DNA from: CADEED01 sp963711635
GTDB lineage: Bacteria; Pseudomonadota; Gammaproteobacteria; Steroidobacterales; Steroidobacteraceae
Assembly (NCBI GenBank): GCA_963711635.1
Contig: CAVQEZ010000001.1
Location: 62,001 to 126,000 of the forward strand
DNA length: 64,000 bases
Direction: 5' to 3'
Shown here: positions 40,198 to 47,618 of the stretch, one piece after another
Position numbering within the stretch: position 1 is the stretch's first letter
How the letters are laid out: each line of letters opens with the position of its first letter
Position numbers and translations under genes: made by a program
Notes under the pieces: model-generated
What the model was told of the DNA's origin: nothing
Database searches by the model: none
What the model saw: only the letters and a program-made list of their open reading frames with translations

Positions 40198-42618
40198 TCA
40201 GAACGCCGTGCCGACAGAAAACTGGAATTCCTCGAGCTCGTCGCCGAACTGGCGGCGCGTCTCGTTCTGGTAGCGCAGTGGATAGGCGTACGAGAAACGG
40301 AACAGGCCCATGGGCGACAGCCACTGCACGGCCACGCCGGTCGATACGCGCATCTCCGACAGGTCGAAGGGATAGTCGACGCGGTCGCCGCGCTTGTTGC
40401 GGAACTTCGTATCGCCCAGGTAGAACGACTGGCCCGCGTCGACGAACAGGCTCAGGCGCGCCGAGCTCGCGAGCTTGCCGGTGAACGGAATGATGGCTTC
40501 GAGCTGCGCAGAGATGCCGGCGTCACCGCCGTAGGGGTTGCCGAGCGAATCGCGCGGCCCCAGCGTGCCGTCCTTGAAGCCGCGCACCGAATCGCTGCCA
40601 CCGGTGAAGATGTGGCGATGCGGCGGCAATGCCGTGGTGTCTCCAAGCGCCCTGCCCCAACCCAGATTGGTCGCGATCGAGAACGGCATCTTGTCGATGA
40701 GTGGAATCGGCAGGCGGAAAAACTGCTGCGAGCGCCAGTTCGCGGTCACGAATTCCACCGAGCCGCCCGGCGGCGTGACGGCGAACGAGAAGCGGTGCAG
40801 GCCACCGCGCGTCGGAAACAGATAGCGGTCGCGGCTCTCGTAGCTCCAGCCGCCCGTGAGCTCCACCGTGTCGAGAACCGTGCCCAGCACCGGATCGCGG
40901 CCGATGCGCCGGAAGTAGTCGTTGCCGTTGTTGCGCACCCAGTCGCGCAACTGCGTCGAGCTGCTGAACACGGTGGCCAGGTCTTCGTGGCTGTAGGTGA
41001 GACCGAAGTTCAGGTACTGGTCTTCCGAGATCGGGTAACCCATCCCGAATCCCGTGCTGTAGGTCTGGGTGGTGAACTGCGAGAACGATGAAGTGAGCCG
41101 CTCCCGTTCCACGTACGAGGCGCTCAACGAGCGCGACACGCCGTCGGCGGTGAAGTAGGGATCGGTGTGCGCCACGCTGTAGACCTGGCCGTACCGGCCG
41201 CCATTGAATTCCAGCGCCAGGCGATCGCCGCTGCCGAAAAGATTGCTGTCGACGAAACTGCCCTGAAGCAGAAAGGACTGGCGCTCCGAATAGCCGACGC
41301 CTCCGGAAAGCTGCGAGGAAGGGCCCTCCTCGACCGTGAATTCCACGTCGACCAGGTCCTCGCTGCCGGGCACGCGGCGCGTTTCGAACTCGGCCTTCTC
41401 GATGTACGGCAGGCGCTGCAGACGCTCCTCGGAACGCTGCAGCGCCACGTTCGACAACGCCCCACCCTCGAGCTGGCGAATCTCACGCCGCAGAACCTCG
41501 TCTCGCGTGCGCTCCACGCCCGAGAACTCGATGCGCCGCACGTAGGCCCGCATGTGGGGTTCGATCTGGAACGTCAGTGCGATCTCATGAGTCTCGGGAT
41601 CCGCGGCCGGCACCGCGACGACGTCCGCGAATGCATAACCCGCCTCGCCCAGCCGTTTGCGAATCGCCTCCTCGCTGGCGGCGATGAGTCGCTGCGAATG
41701 CGTTTCGCCGGTCCGGACGATGACGTACTGGCGCAGGATTTCCTCGGGCACGACGAAGCGCCCCGCGAGCTTCACGGCGCCGGTCTTCCAGGTATCGCCT
41801 TCGAACACGTTCACGGTGATGAACAGGTCGTCCTTCTCGGGCGCCAGCGCCACCTGCGTCGACGTGACCTCGAAGTCGGCGTAGCCGCGATCCAGGTAGT
41901 GAGAGCGGATCTTCTCGAGATCGCCCTCGAGCGATTGACGGGAGTAGCGGTCGTCGTCGCGGTAGAAGGACAGCAGGTTGCTCTTCTTCAACGCGAGCTC
42001 GTCGAGCAGTTCCTCGTCATCGAACCGCTTGTTGCCGACCACGTTGATCTGGCGGATCTTGGCGCGCTTCCCCTCGACGATGTCCACGCGCACGTCCACC
42101 AGGTTGCCGCTGATCTCCTCGACCGAGACGTCGATGCGCACGTTGTAGCGCCCATGGGAGAAATACTGCTCGGTGAGGAACTGGCGCACGTCCTCGAGCG
42201 TTGAACGGTTCAGGATCTTGCCCTGCGCCAGCCCCACGTTGCGCAGCGACTTCGTCAGGTCTTCGGTCTTGATCTCCTTGTTACCGGACACCGCGAAGCT
42301 GTGGATGGACGGGCTCTCCTGCACCACCACCACCAGCACGCCGGGCTCCTCGCGGCGCATCTCCACGTCACGGAAGAATCCGGTGGCGTACACCGCACGC
42401 AGCGCCTCGCGCAGGCGCTGCGCATCGAGCCGGTCGCCGACGTTGACCGGCAGAGTGTTGAAAAGCGTGCCTTCGGTGATGCGCTGCAGGCCCTCGGCGC
42501 GGATGCCGGTCACGGTGAACGTTGACGATACGTCGTCCTGCGCCTGGGAAACGCCCGCGACCGCTAACAAGATCCATGAGAGCAGGCGGTATGTGGCTGT
42601 AGGCCCGATTGAAGTCAT
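40198..42618 (-). CDS. BamA/Omp85-family outer membrane protein
   Basis: About 806 residues: a signal peptide (RLLSWILLAVAGVSQAQ), five POTRA-like domains (first FTVTGIRAEGLQRITEGTLFNTLP, later INVVGNKRFDDEELLDEL) and a C-terminal Omp85 barrel from about residue 430 (LSGGVGYSERQSFLLQGSFVDSNLFG). The loop motif SDSVRGFKDGTLGPRD carries the conserved VRGF, and the chain ends in Phe (FQFSVGTAF). It inserts beta-barrel proteins in the outer membrane. In gammaproteobacteria bamA normally lies between rseP and skp/lpxD; none of these is here, so this may be a second copy or a paralogue. The start at 42618 is chosen for the signal peptide; GTG 42642 is possible. Confidence 0.87.
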   Translation of the reverse strand: MTSIGPTATYRLLSWILLAVAGVSQAQDDVSSTFTVTGIRAEGLQRITEGTLFNTLPVNVGDRLDAQRLREALRAVYATGFFRDVEMRREEPGVLVVVVQESPSIHSFAVSGNKEIKTEDLTKSLRNVGLAQGKILNRSTLEDVRQFLTEQYFSHGRYNVRIDVSVEEISGNLVDVRVDIVEGKRAKIRQINVVGNKRFDDEELLDELALKKSNLLSFYRDDDRYSRQSLEGDLEKIRSHYLDRGYADFEVTSTQVALAPEKDDLFITVNVFEGDTWKTGAVKLAGRFVVPEEILRQYVIVRTGETHSQRLIAASEEAIRKRLGEAGYAFADVVAVPAADPETHEIALTFQIEPHMRAYVRRIEFSGVERTRDEVLRREIRQLEGGALSNVALQRSEERLQRLPYIEKAEFETRRVPGSEDLVDVEFTVEEGPSSQLSGGVGYSERQSFLLQGSFVDSNLFGSGDRLALEFNGGRYGQVYSVAHTDPYFTADGVSRSLSASYVERERLTSSFSQFTTQTYSTGFGMGYPISEDQYLNFGLTYSHEDLATVFSSSTQLRDWVRNNGNDYFRRIGRDPVLGTVLDTVELTGGWSYESRDRYLFPTRGGLHRFSFAVTPPGGSVEFVTANWRSQQFFRLPIPLIDKMPFSIATNLGWGRALGDTTALPPHRHIFTGGSDSVRGFKDGTLGPRDSLGNPYGGDAGISAQLEAIIPFTGKLASSARLSLFVDAGQSFYLGDTKFRNKRGDRVDYPFDLSEMRVSTGVAVQWLSPMGLFRFSYAYPLRYQNETRRQFGDELEEFQFSVGTAF

Positions 42619-42744
42619 TGGGCGTTCCGACACGACTGACACACTGCAAGTTCGTCAAGAAATTGTTCCAAGTTGTTACGGAATGTAACCGCCGCATTGG
42701 ATGGAACTCTTTCGGACGCCGCGGGCAATACGACCGATACCCGC

Positions 42745-43455
42745 ATGGCAACTCACCGGCACGTGCTCATCTGCGACGAGGAACGCGAGTCGCGTTCGGC
42801 CCTGGCGCCGCACCTCGAGCGCGACGGCTACCGCGTGACGGTCACCGGTCGCGGCGCGCTGACGCGCGCGATGGAGCGCGCGCGCATCGACGTCGTCATC
42901 CTGGGATTGCAGGTCGGTGACGAAGATGCGCTGCGCATCTGCCGCAATCTGCGCGCCGGCAGCGACGTGCCGCTGGTCATACTCGCGGCGCGCGCCGACG
43001 AAGTGGATCGCATCGTGGCGCTGGAACTGGGCGCGGACGACTACCTGGTAAAGCCGGTGAATCCGCGCGAAATCGCCGCGCGCCTGCGCAACATCCTGCG
43101 CCGCAGCGGCAACGCCGGCACGCCGGCCGCGCGCGCACGCTGGTTCCGGTTCGGCGGCTGGCAACTCGACAGCGTCGCGCGCCAGCTCAGCGATCCCTCC
43201 GGCCATCCGGTCAGCCTGCGCAATGCCGAGTATCGCGTGCTGGCCTCGCTGCTTGCGCATGGCAATCGCGTGGTCTCGCGGCTCAAGCTCATCGAGCTCG
43301 CGCGCGGCCGCGATGCCCTGCCCTTCGATCGCAGCATCGACGTGCGCATCAGTCGCCTGCGCCAGATTCTCGGCGACGATGCGCGCCTGCCGCGCATCAT
43401 CAAGACCGTACACGGTGAAGGTTATGTCATTGGCGTGCCTGTCGAACGCAGTTGA
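42745..43455 (+). CDS. OmpR-family response regulator with degenerate receiver
   Basis: The 236-residue protein has a CheY-like receiver (residues about 5-115) and a C-terminal winged helix (RQLSDPSGHPVSLRNAEYRVLASLLAHGN ... RSIDVRISRLRQILGDD ... KTVHGEGYVIGV). In the receiver the acidic pair (ICDEERE) and Lys (LVKPVNP) remain, but the phosphoacceptor position reads VVILGLQVGDEDA with Gly in place of Asp, and the switch Thr is Ala (VILAAR). Phosphorylation by a kinase is therefore unlikely. No histidine kinase gene is adjacent. It is divergent from the BamA-like gene and could regulate it. The ATG at 42745 is preferred to an upstream TTG. Confidence 0.87.
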   Translation: MATHRHVLICDEERESRSALAPHLERDGYRVTVTGRGALTRAMERARIDVVILGLQVGDEDALRICRNLRAGSDVPLVILAARADEVDRIVALELGADDYLVKPVNPREIAARLRNILRRSGNAGTPAARARWFRFGGWQLDSVARQLSDPSGHPVSLRNAEYRVLASLLAHGNRVVSRLKLIELARGRDALPFDRSIDVRISRLRQILGDDARLPRIIKTVHGEGYVIGVPVERS

Positions 43456-43478
43456 GGGCTTGTGCCCGTTCACGGACG

Positions 43479-43496
43479 ACGCCGCTTCGGCGGCGT
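43479..43496 (+). terminator. Stem-loop after the response regulator
   Basis: ACGCCGC-TTCG-GCGGCGT is a 7-bp GC stem with a stable UUCG loop, 23 bases after the response-regulator stop. It is followed by TGGGAG, not a U-run, so it is a weak candidate terminator or a processing hairpin. Confidence 0.4.
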
Positions 43497-43576
43497 TGGG
43501 AGTGGCCGTGAGGCCTGACGGAGTGAACTTTTCGCGCGCGCATCGCCCCAATGCGTGGGGTAGTGGGCGCGACCAA

Positions 43577-44170
43577 ATGAAAAAAGACTGCGACGATTCC
43601 GAACGCATGGCACGTCTCGCGGCTGGCGACACCAGCGCGCTGCGCGAGCTGTACGAACGACACGGCCGCGCGCTGCTGCGTTTCTCTTCGGCGATGTGCC
43701 GCTCGCGACAGGCCGCCGAGGACCTGGTGCACGACGCCTTCGTGGCGCTGCTGCGCGGACCGCACCTGTTCGATCCCGCGCAAGGCAGCGCCTTCAACTA
43801 CCTGTGCGGCGTGCTGCGTCACCGGATCAGCCGGCACTATCGCCAGCAGAAGCGCTGGGTGGCGTTGAACGATGACGACGCGGCGCCGGCGCCGGATCAT
43901 CGGCCGGGCCCCACCGACGAAATCGCGCGCTCGGAGATCAGCGCGGTGTTCCGCCGGGCCATGCTCGAACTACCGTTGCAGCATCGCGAAATCATTGCGC
44001 TCTGCGATCTCGAAGAACTGCCATATCACGCCGTTGCCGCCATTCTTCAGTGCCCGATCGGCACCGTGCGCTCGCGCCTGCATCGCGCCCGCGCCCTGCT
44101 CACCATCCGGCTCGCCTCGCTCGAGCTGGTGGATCTCGATAACGAACCGCCGCTGGTACAGCTGTCATGA
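43577..44170 (+). CDS. ECF-type RNA polymerase sigma factor
   Basis: A 197-residue sigma-70 family protein. Region 2 is seen in LRELYERHGRALLRFSSAMC and AAEDLVHDAFVALLRGP; region 4 in MLELPLQHREIIALCDLEELPYHAVAAILQCPIGTVRSRLHRARALL. It directs polymerase to a small regulon. Its stop overlaps the ATG of the downstream membrane protein (ATGA), the usual arrangement for a sigma/anti-sigma pair. No strong ribosome site is visible; the ATG at 43577 is the first that preserves region 2 without extra sequence. Confidence 0.88.
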   Translation: MKKDCDDSERMARLAAGDTSALRELYERHGRALLRFSSAMCRSRQAAEDLVHDAFVALLRGPHLFDPAQGSAFNYLCGVLRHRISRHYRQQKRWVALNDDDAAPAPDHRPGPTDEIARSEISAVFRRAMLELPLQHREIIALCDLEELPYHAVAAILQCPIGTVRSRLHRARALLTIRLASLELVDLDNEPPLVQLS

Positions 44171-44712
44171 CCGAAACCATGCACCCGCAGGTCGCCGCCC
44201 TGCTCGAGCACTTTCGCCGGGAGCTCAGAGACACCGAGCCCAGTGATGTTCTTGATGCACGGATCGAGCAATTGGTCGCAGGCCAGGGCCAAAAAAGTCC
44301 GGTGCGGCGGCACTCGCCGATGCGCCACATCTATTTCTGGGCCAACGCTGCCGGCCTCGCCGTGCTGGCCATCGCGGCCGGCATATTCATCGGCATGCGT
44401 CTGGAGCGAAACGCACCGGCGGCGCGCGTTGCTCAACAGCCAACTACCCTGCCCGCGGATTTTTCACTGTGGCCGTCGGACTCGGTGGCGCTGCAGATCC
44501 CCGCGGAGTATTCGCCGCAGGGCACGCTGGTGGCGGTGGATCCCAGGGTGCACAGCACCGGCAAACGTTACTGGATCGACGTCGTGGTCTCCAACGACGG
44601 CACCGTGCGCATCGACCGCATCGTGCCCGCCACCGATGTACGCAACAAGGGAGCGCCCGATGGCATCACGCTGCAGATCGCCTTGACGGTATCGCCCTGG
44701 CGCTGGCGCTGA
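44167..44712 (+). CDS. Putative anti-sigma factor, single-pass membrane protein
   Basis: The 181-residue protein has a cytosolic N-terminal part of about 55 residues, a membrane helix (YFWANAAGLAVLAIAAGIFIG) and a periplasmic C-terminal domain (LPADFSLWPSDSVALQIP ... YWIDVVVSNDGTVRIDRIVP). Its coupling to the sigma gene and its topology are those of anti-sigma factors, but no named anti-sigma domain is evident, so the role is inferred from context. Confidence 0.65.
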   Translation: MTETMHPQVAALLEHFRRELRDTEPSDVLDARIEQLVAGQGQKSPVRRHSPMRHIYFWANAAGLAVLAIAAGIFIGMRLERNAPAARVAQQPTTLPADFSLWPSDSVALQIPAEYSPQGTLVAVDPRVHSTGKRYWIDVVVSNDGTVRIDRIVPATDVRNKGAPDGITLQIALTVSPWRWR

Positions 44713-45464
44713 TGTGCGCGGCGTTTACGGCCGGCGCCGATGAGGTGCCGATGTGCCCGGCCACTCCATTGGTGGCAATACCTGCCGGAAGCTCGAACAA
44801 TGTTCGACTCGTGACCGGCGCTCCGTATTCGGCGCTCGGCACCAGCGAGACCGTCATCACCCTGGCCAACGGCAGTCGCGTGGTGCGGCAGAACCTCATT
44901 CGTCAATGGCGCGACAGCGACGGCCGCACGAGGTCGGAGATTTCGCTGTCGACCCTGGGTGGATCTTCGGGCGACTCGCCGCAGGTGGAGCTGAACACCA
45001 CGGTGACGGTCATCGACGATCCGGCCGCGCGTCTGCGCTACGTGCTGCAGCCGGGTGAAAAGGTGGCGCTGACCATACCCATCGTGCCCTGCCGTACCGA
45101 TGGCAGCTCGCGCGAACCGGACCTCAGTGTAGGTCCACCGCGGCCCGCGAATCTGCCCATCAGGGTGTCGCCGCCGGTCACGCTGGGCGAACGCCGGCTC
45201 GACGGCGAAACCGTCGCCGGGCGGCGCATCGAAGCCACCATTCCGGCCGGGGCGATGGGCAATTCGCAGCCCATTCGCATGTCCGCCGAACAGTGGTACG
45301 GCAAGGATCTGCAGGTGGTGATCGAAGCCACGTATCGCGATCCGCGCACCGGCGAGACTCGCTATCGGCTCAGCGACATCGATCGCGCGGAGCCGGATGC
45401 TTCGCTGTTCAAGGTTCCTAACAACTACCGACAAGAGGCGTCGCCGCCTCGCGGCAAGAAATAA
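44712..45464 (+). CDS. Exported protein of unknown function in the sigma-factor operon
   Basis: About 250 residues with beta-rich sequence (PYSALGTSETVITLANGSRV, RTRSEISLS, TVTVIDDPAARLRYVL, RIEATIPAGAMGNSQPI, EQWYGKDLQVVIEATYRDPRTGETRYRLSDI, ending SLFKVPNNYRQE). Similar sequences occur as uncharacterised secreted proteins in many proteobacteria. A hydrophobic stretch LDGIALALALMCAAFTAGA before DEVP looks like a signal peptide, but the only ATG in frame (44712) lies inside it. Either a start upstream is hidden by a frameshift or a rare start is used. It overlaps the anti-sigma stop. I cannot name a function. Confidence 0.6.
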   Translation: MCAAFTAGADEVPMCPATPLVAIPAGSSNNVRLVTGAPYSALGTSETVITLANGSRVVRQNLIRQWRDSDGRTRSEISLSTLGGSSGDSPQVELNTTVTVIDDPAARLRYVLQPGEKVALTIPIVPCRTDGSSREPDLSVGPPRPANLPIRVSPPVTLGERRLDGETVAGRRIEATIPAGAMGNSQPIRMSAEQWYGKDLQVVIEATYRDPRTGETRYRLSDIDRAEPDASLFKVPNNYRQEASPPRGKK

Positions 45465-45474
45465 TGTAGATGTA

Positions 45475-45597
45475 TGGGGACAGCCCCCATTTCCCCGCGG
45501 AGCGGGCAAAAGGTGCCGGACCTCTCCACTCACTTCGCATGAGCCGCCGCAGTGAGGTCCGGCACCTTTTGCCAGGAAACGGGGGCTGTCCCCATTC
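45475..45597. repeat. Large hairpin repeat (GGGGACAGCCCCC family)
   Basis: Two nested inverted repeats flank a short loop. The outer arms ATGGGGACAGCCCCC... and ...GGGGGCTGTCCCCAT enclose inner arms GCAAAAGGTGCCGGACCTC and GAGGTCCGGCACCTTTTGC. The inner arms match over 19 bases. It lies directly between two convergent frames and should terminate both; it belongs with the other palindromic elements here. Confidence 0.8.
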
Positions 45598-45601
45598 CTA
45601 T

Positions 45602-45790
45602 TTATTGCGCCGGCTTCGCCAGCGCACTGACCAGCTGGCGGAGCCTGCGGCATTTCGACTCCACGGCGGCGACCAGCTCGGCGCCGGTGATGCTTCTGGC
45701 TTTCAGCGACTCGCATTCGTCGCGCAGTTCCCGATAGCGCCGGCACACTTCCACATATCGGGCGTACGTCATCGTCGACGAGCGTTCCAT
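45602..45790 (-). CDS. Small hypothetical protein, possible coiled coil
   Basis: A 62-residue frame (MERSSTMTYARYVEVCRRYR ... LRQLVSALAKPAQ) rich in Arg, Glu and Leu, probably helical. It is supported by an AGGAG site 9 bases before the ATG at 45790; a longer start at 45877 would give 91 residues. The stop lies next to the hairpin repeat. I recognise no family; it may not be expressed. Confidence 0.35.
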   Translation of the reverse strand: MERSSTMTYARYVEVCRRYRELRDECESLKARSITGAELVAAVESKCRRLRQLVSALAKPAQ

Positions 45791-45886
45791 CGCATCTTGC
45801 TCCTGCGCTGCGACCATTCGCTGTACAGCTTCGCAGCCATTGATGGTGCCGCCGTGGCAGCTCGATGAACGTCTCATGTCAAAGAA

Positions 45887-46714
45887 ATAGGGACATGCCT
45901 GATTTGCTAGCAAACGGGGACGGGCTGGGACTGGCGTCCGCGCCTTCCGAGGGTTGACCCGCTCTGCTCCCTCAAGGTCGCGCGCGCTTCGAAAATTTCC
46001 GGACGGAAATTTTCGGCGTTCGCTCGTCGGAAGCCTACGGCCTGCAGGTCTGCAGAAATGGCTGCGCTGGAATGCATCGCGGCGGCCGTATTGGCTTCCT
46101 CCTCGCCGCGCTCCATTCGGTCGCAGCGCGGGTCAACCCTCGAAAGGCGCGCCCACCGGCACCGCACGGTCCCCGCGTGCTAGCGAGGCAGCGCGTCCCC
46201 ATTTGCCGCTGCTGGGAGAAGAGTGCGCGACTCCAGGGCCCAGCAAGAACCAGAACACCGAGTCTTGCGATCTTTTCCACCCTCGGGGACACAGCGCGAT
46301 GGCTCGGCAACGGGAACGGAGCTGCGAATCGTGGCGGCGGAGGCGTGCGGTGCGGTCTCCGGGCAAACGGGGACGGACCGCCTCGGGTGGTACGCCTGTC
46401 CACGGCTGACTCTCTTTGCGACCGAATGGAGCGCGGCGAGGAGGAAGCGCCCGACCGCCGCCGTGTTGCATCTCCGCGCAACCATTTCTGCAGATATGAA
46501 GGCGGTCCGCTTCCGACGAGCGGCCGCCGAAAATTTCCGTCCGGAAATTTTCGAAGCGCGCGCGACCTTGAGGGAGCAAAGAGAGTCAGCCGTGGGCAGG
46601 CGTATCGGAAAACCTCGCATGTCCCCGTTTGCCCGCAGACCGCACCGCACGCCTCCGCCACCGCCACCCCTCAGGTCCGTCCCCGTTTGCTAGCAAATCA
46701 GGAATGTCCCCATT
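45887..46714. repeat. Block of nested palindromic elements (two inverted ~195-bp units plus outer inverted repeats)
   Basis: The block is bounded by about 40-base inverted repeats (45887-45927 and 46674-46714) with the core TTTGCTAGCAAACGGGGAC. Inside lie two related units in opposite orientation. 45949-46142 has 15-base perfect terminal arms, and 46400-46595 has 20-base perfect arms. Both contain CGAAAATTTCCG-GA-CGGAAATTTTCG and CCTCCTCGCCGCGCTCCATT. The right unit is enclosed by a further inverted repeat (46333-46374 with 46620-46661). No convincing protein is encoded: the many frames across it are consequences of the symmetry. It resembles REP/BIME-type or non-autonomous elements. Confidence 0.85.
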
Positions 46715-47603
46715 ACTTCGCGGCCTCGGGATGCTGCGGCACGCCATCGTGTATCTCGTGCCACGGTGCCTTGGACGACACGAACTGGTGCGCGAGCGGA
46801 TGAATTCCGGGATCGCTGTCGAGCGCACCCAGCGGCACGACGGCGGCGCCGCGTTTCACCGACCGCCGTGGCAATGCGCCGCCGCAACCGCTGCAGAACG
46901 ACGTGCCGAAGAACTCCGCGCCGGGCAGATCGAAGTCCGCGAGCAGCTCTTCGCCCTGCGTGTAGCGCAAAGCCCCGATCTCGTACACCACATTGCTGGC
47001 ATACGCGCTGCCGCGCGCGCGCCGGCAGCGCCCGCAATGGCAGTGATGCATGCGAAACGGCCGGCCATCGAGCTCGAAGCGCACGCGGCCGCAGGCACAG
47101 CTGCCGCCGCTGACGCCGTCCGGCAGCCCACGCGCGGGTGTGTCGAGGCCCTGCGCGCCCCATTCGGGTGGATAGGCCGCGTGTTGCGGCAACCCGTCGT
47201 GTATCTCGTAGGCCGGTGCCTTCGAACCCACGAACAGATGCATCTGCGGGCGGATGCCGAGCTCGCCCTCGAGCGCGCCCGCCGGCATGAACACCAGCTG
47301 CGCCTCGTGGCTCACGCTGGGGACTTTGGAGCCACAGCTCGAGCAGAAGCTGCGCTTGCCACGCGACGACGAGGACCAGGTGGTTATCTTTTCCGTGCCG
47401 GCACGCCAGTGGAACGTGCTGAGCGGACCGGCCACGAACGTCGCGAACAAGGTGCCGTGATGCTTGCGGCAGATGGAGCAATGGCAGTAGAGCATGGCCG
47501 AGAAAGGCTCTTCATACGACCAGCGCACCGCCCCGCACACGCACCAGCCATTGATGCGCGCCGTCCAGAGCTCCGGCGGATGAACCCAGGTATCCACGTC
47601 CAT
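46713..47603 (-). CDS. GFA-domain protein with two tandem domains
   Basis: The 296-residue protein is an internal duplication of the GFA/CENP-V zinc-binding fold. Domain 1 (residues about 18-135) has CVCGAVRW, YCHCSICRKHHG and FCSSCGSKV; domain 2 (about 165-290) has CACGRVRFEL, HCHCGRCRRARGS and FCSGCGGAL. Each therefore holds the Cys set for structural and catalytic zinc. Both end in a similar FVGSKAPAYEIHDGLPQH / FVSSKAPWHEIHDGVPQH tail. GFA proteins bind glutathione adducts such as S-hydroxymethylglutathione; activity is often unproven. GGGAGGG precedes ATG 47603. The TAA stop overlaps the edge of the palindromic block. Confidence 0.85.
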   Translation of the reverse strand: MDVDTWVHPPELWTARINGWCVCGAVRWSYEEPFSAMLYCHCSICRKHHGTLFATFVAGPLSTFHWRAGTEKITTWSSSSRGKRSFCSSCGSKVPSVSHEAQLVFMPAGALEGELGIRPQMHLFVGSKAPAYEIHDGLPQHAAYPPEWGAQGLDTPARGLPDGVSGGSCACGRVRFELDGRPFRMHHCHCGRCRRARGSAYASNVVYEIGALRYTQGEELLADFDLPGAEFFGTSFCSGCGGALPRRSVKRGAAVVPLGALDSDPGIHPLAHQFVSSKAPWHEIHDGVPQHPEAAK

Positions 47604-47618
47604 GGGGGCCCTCCCTGA

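Noticed and set aside
45950..46700. Protein genes inside the palindromic block
   Set aside because: Similar short frames appear on both strands because of the inverted symmetry; none has a ribosome site with a recognisable product.
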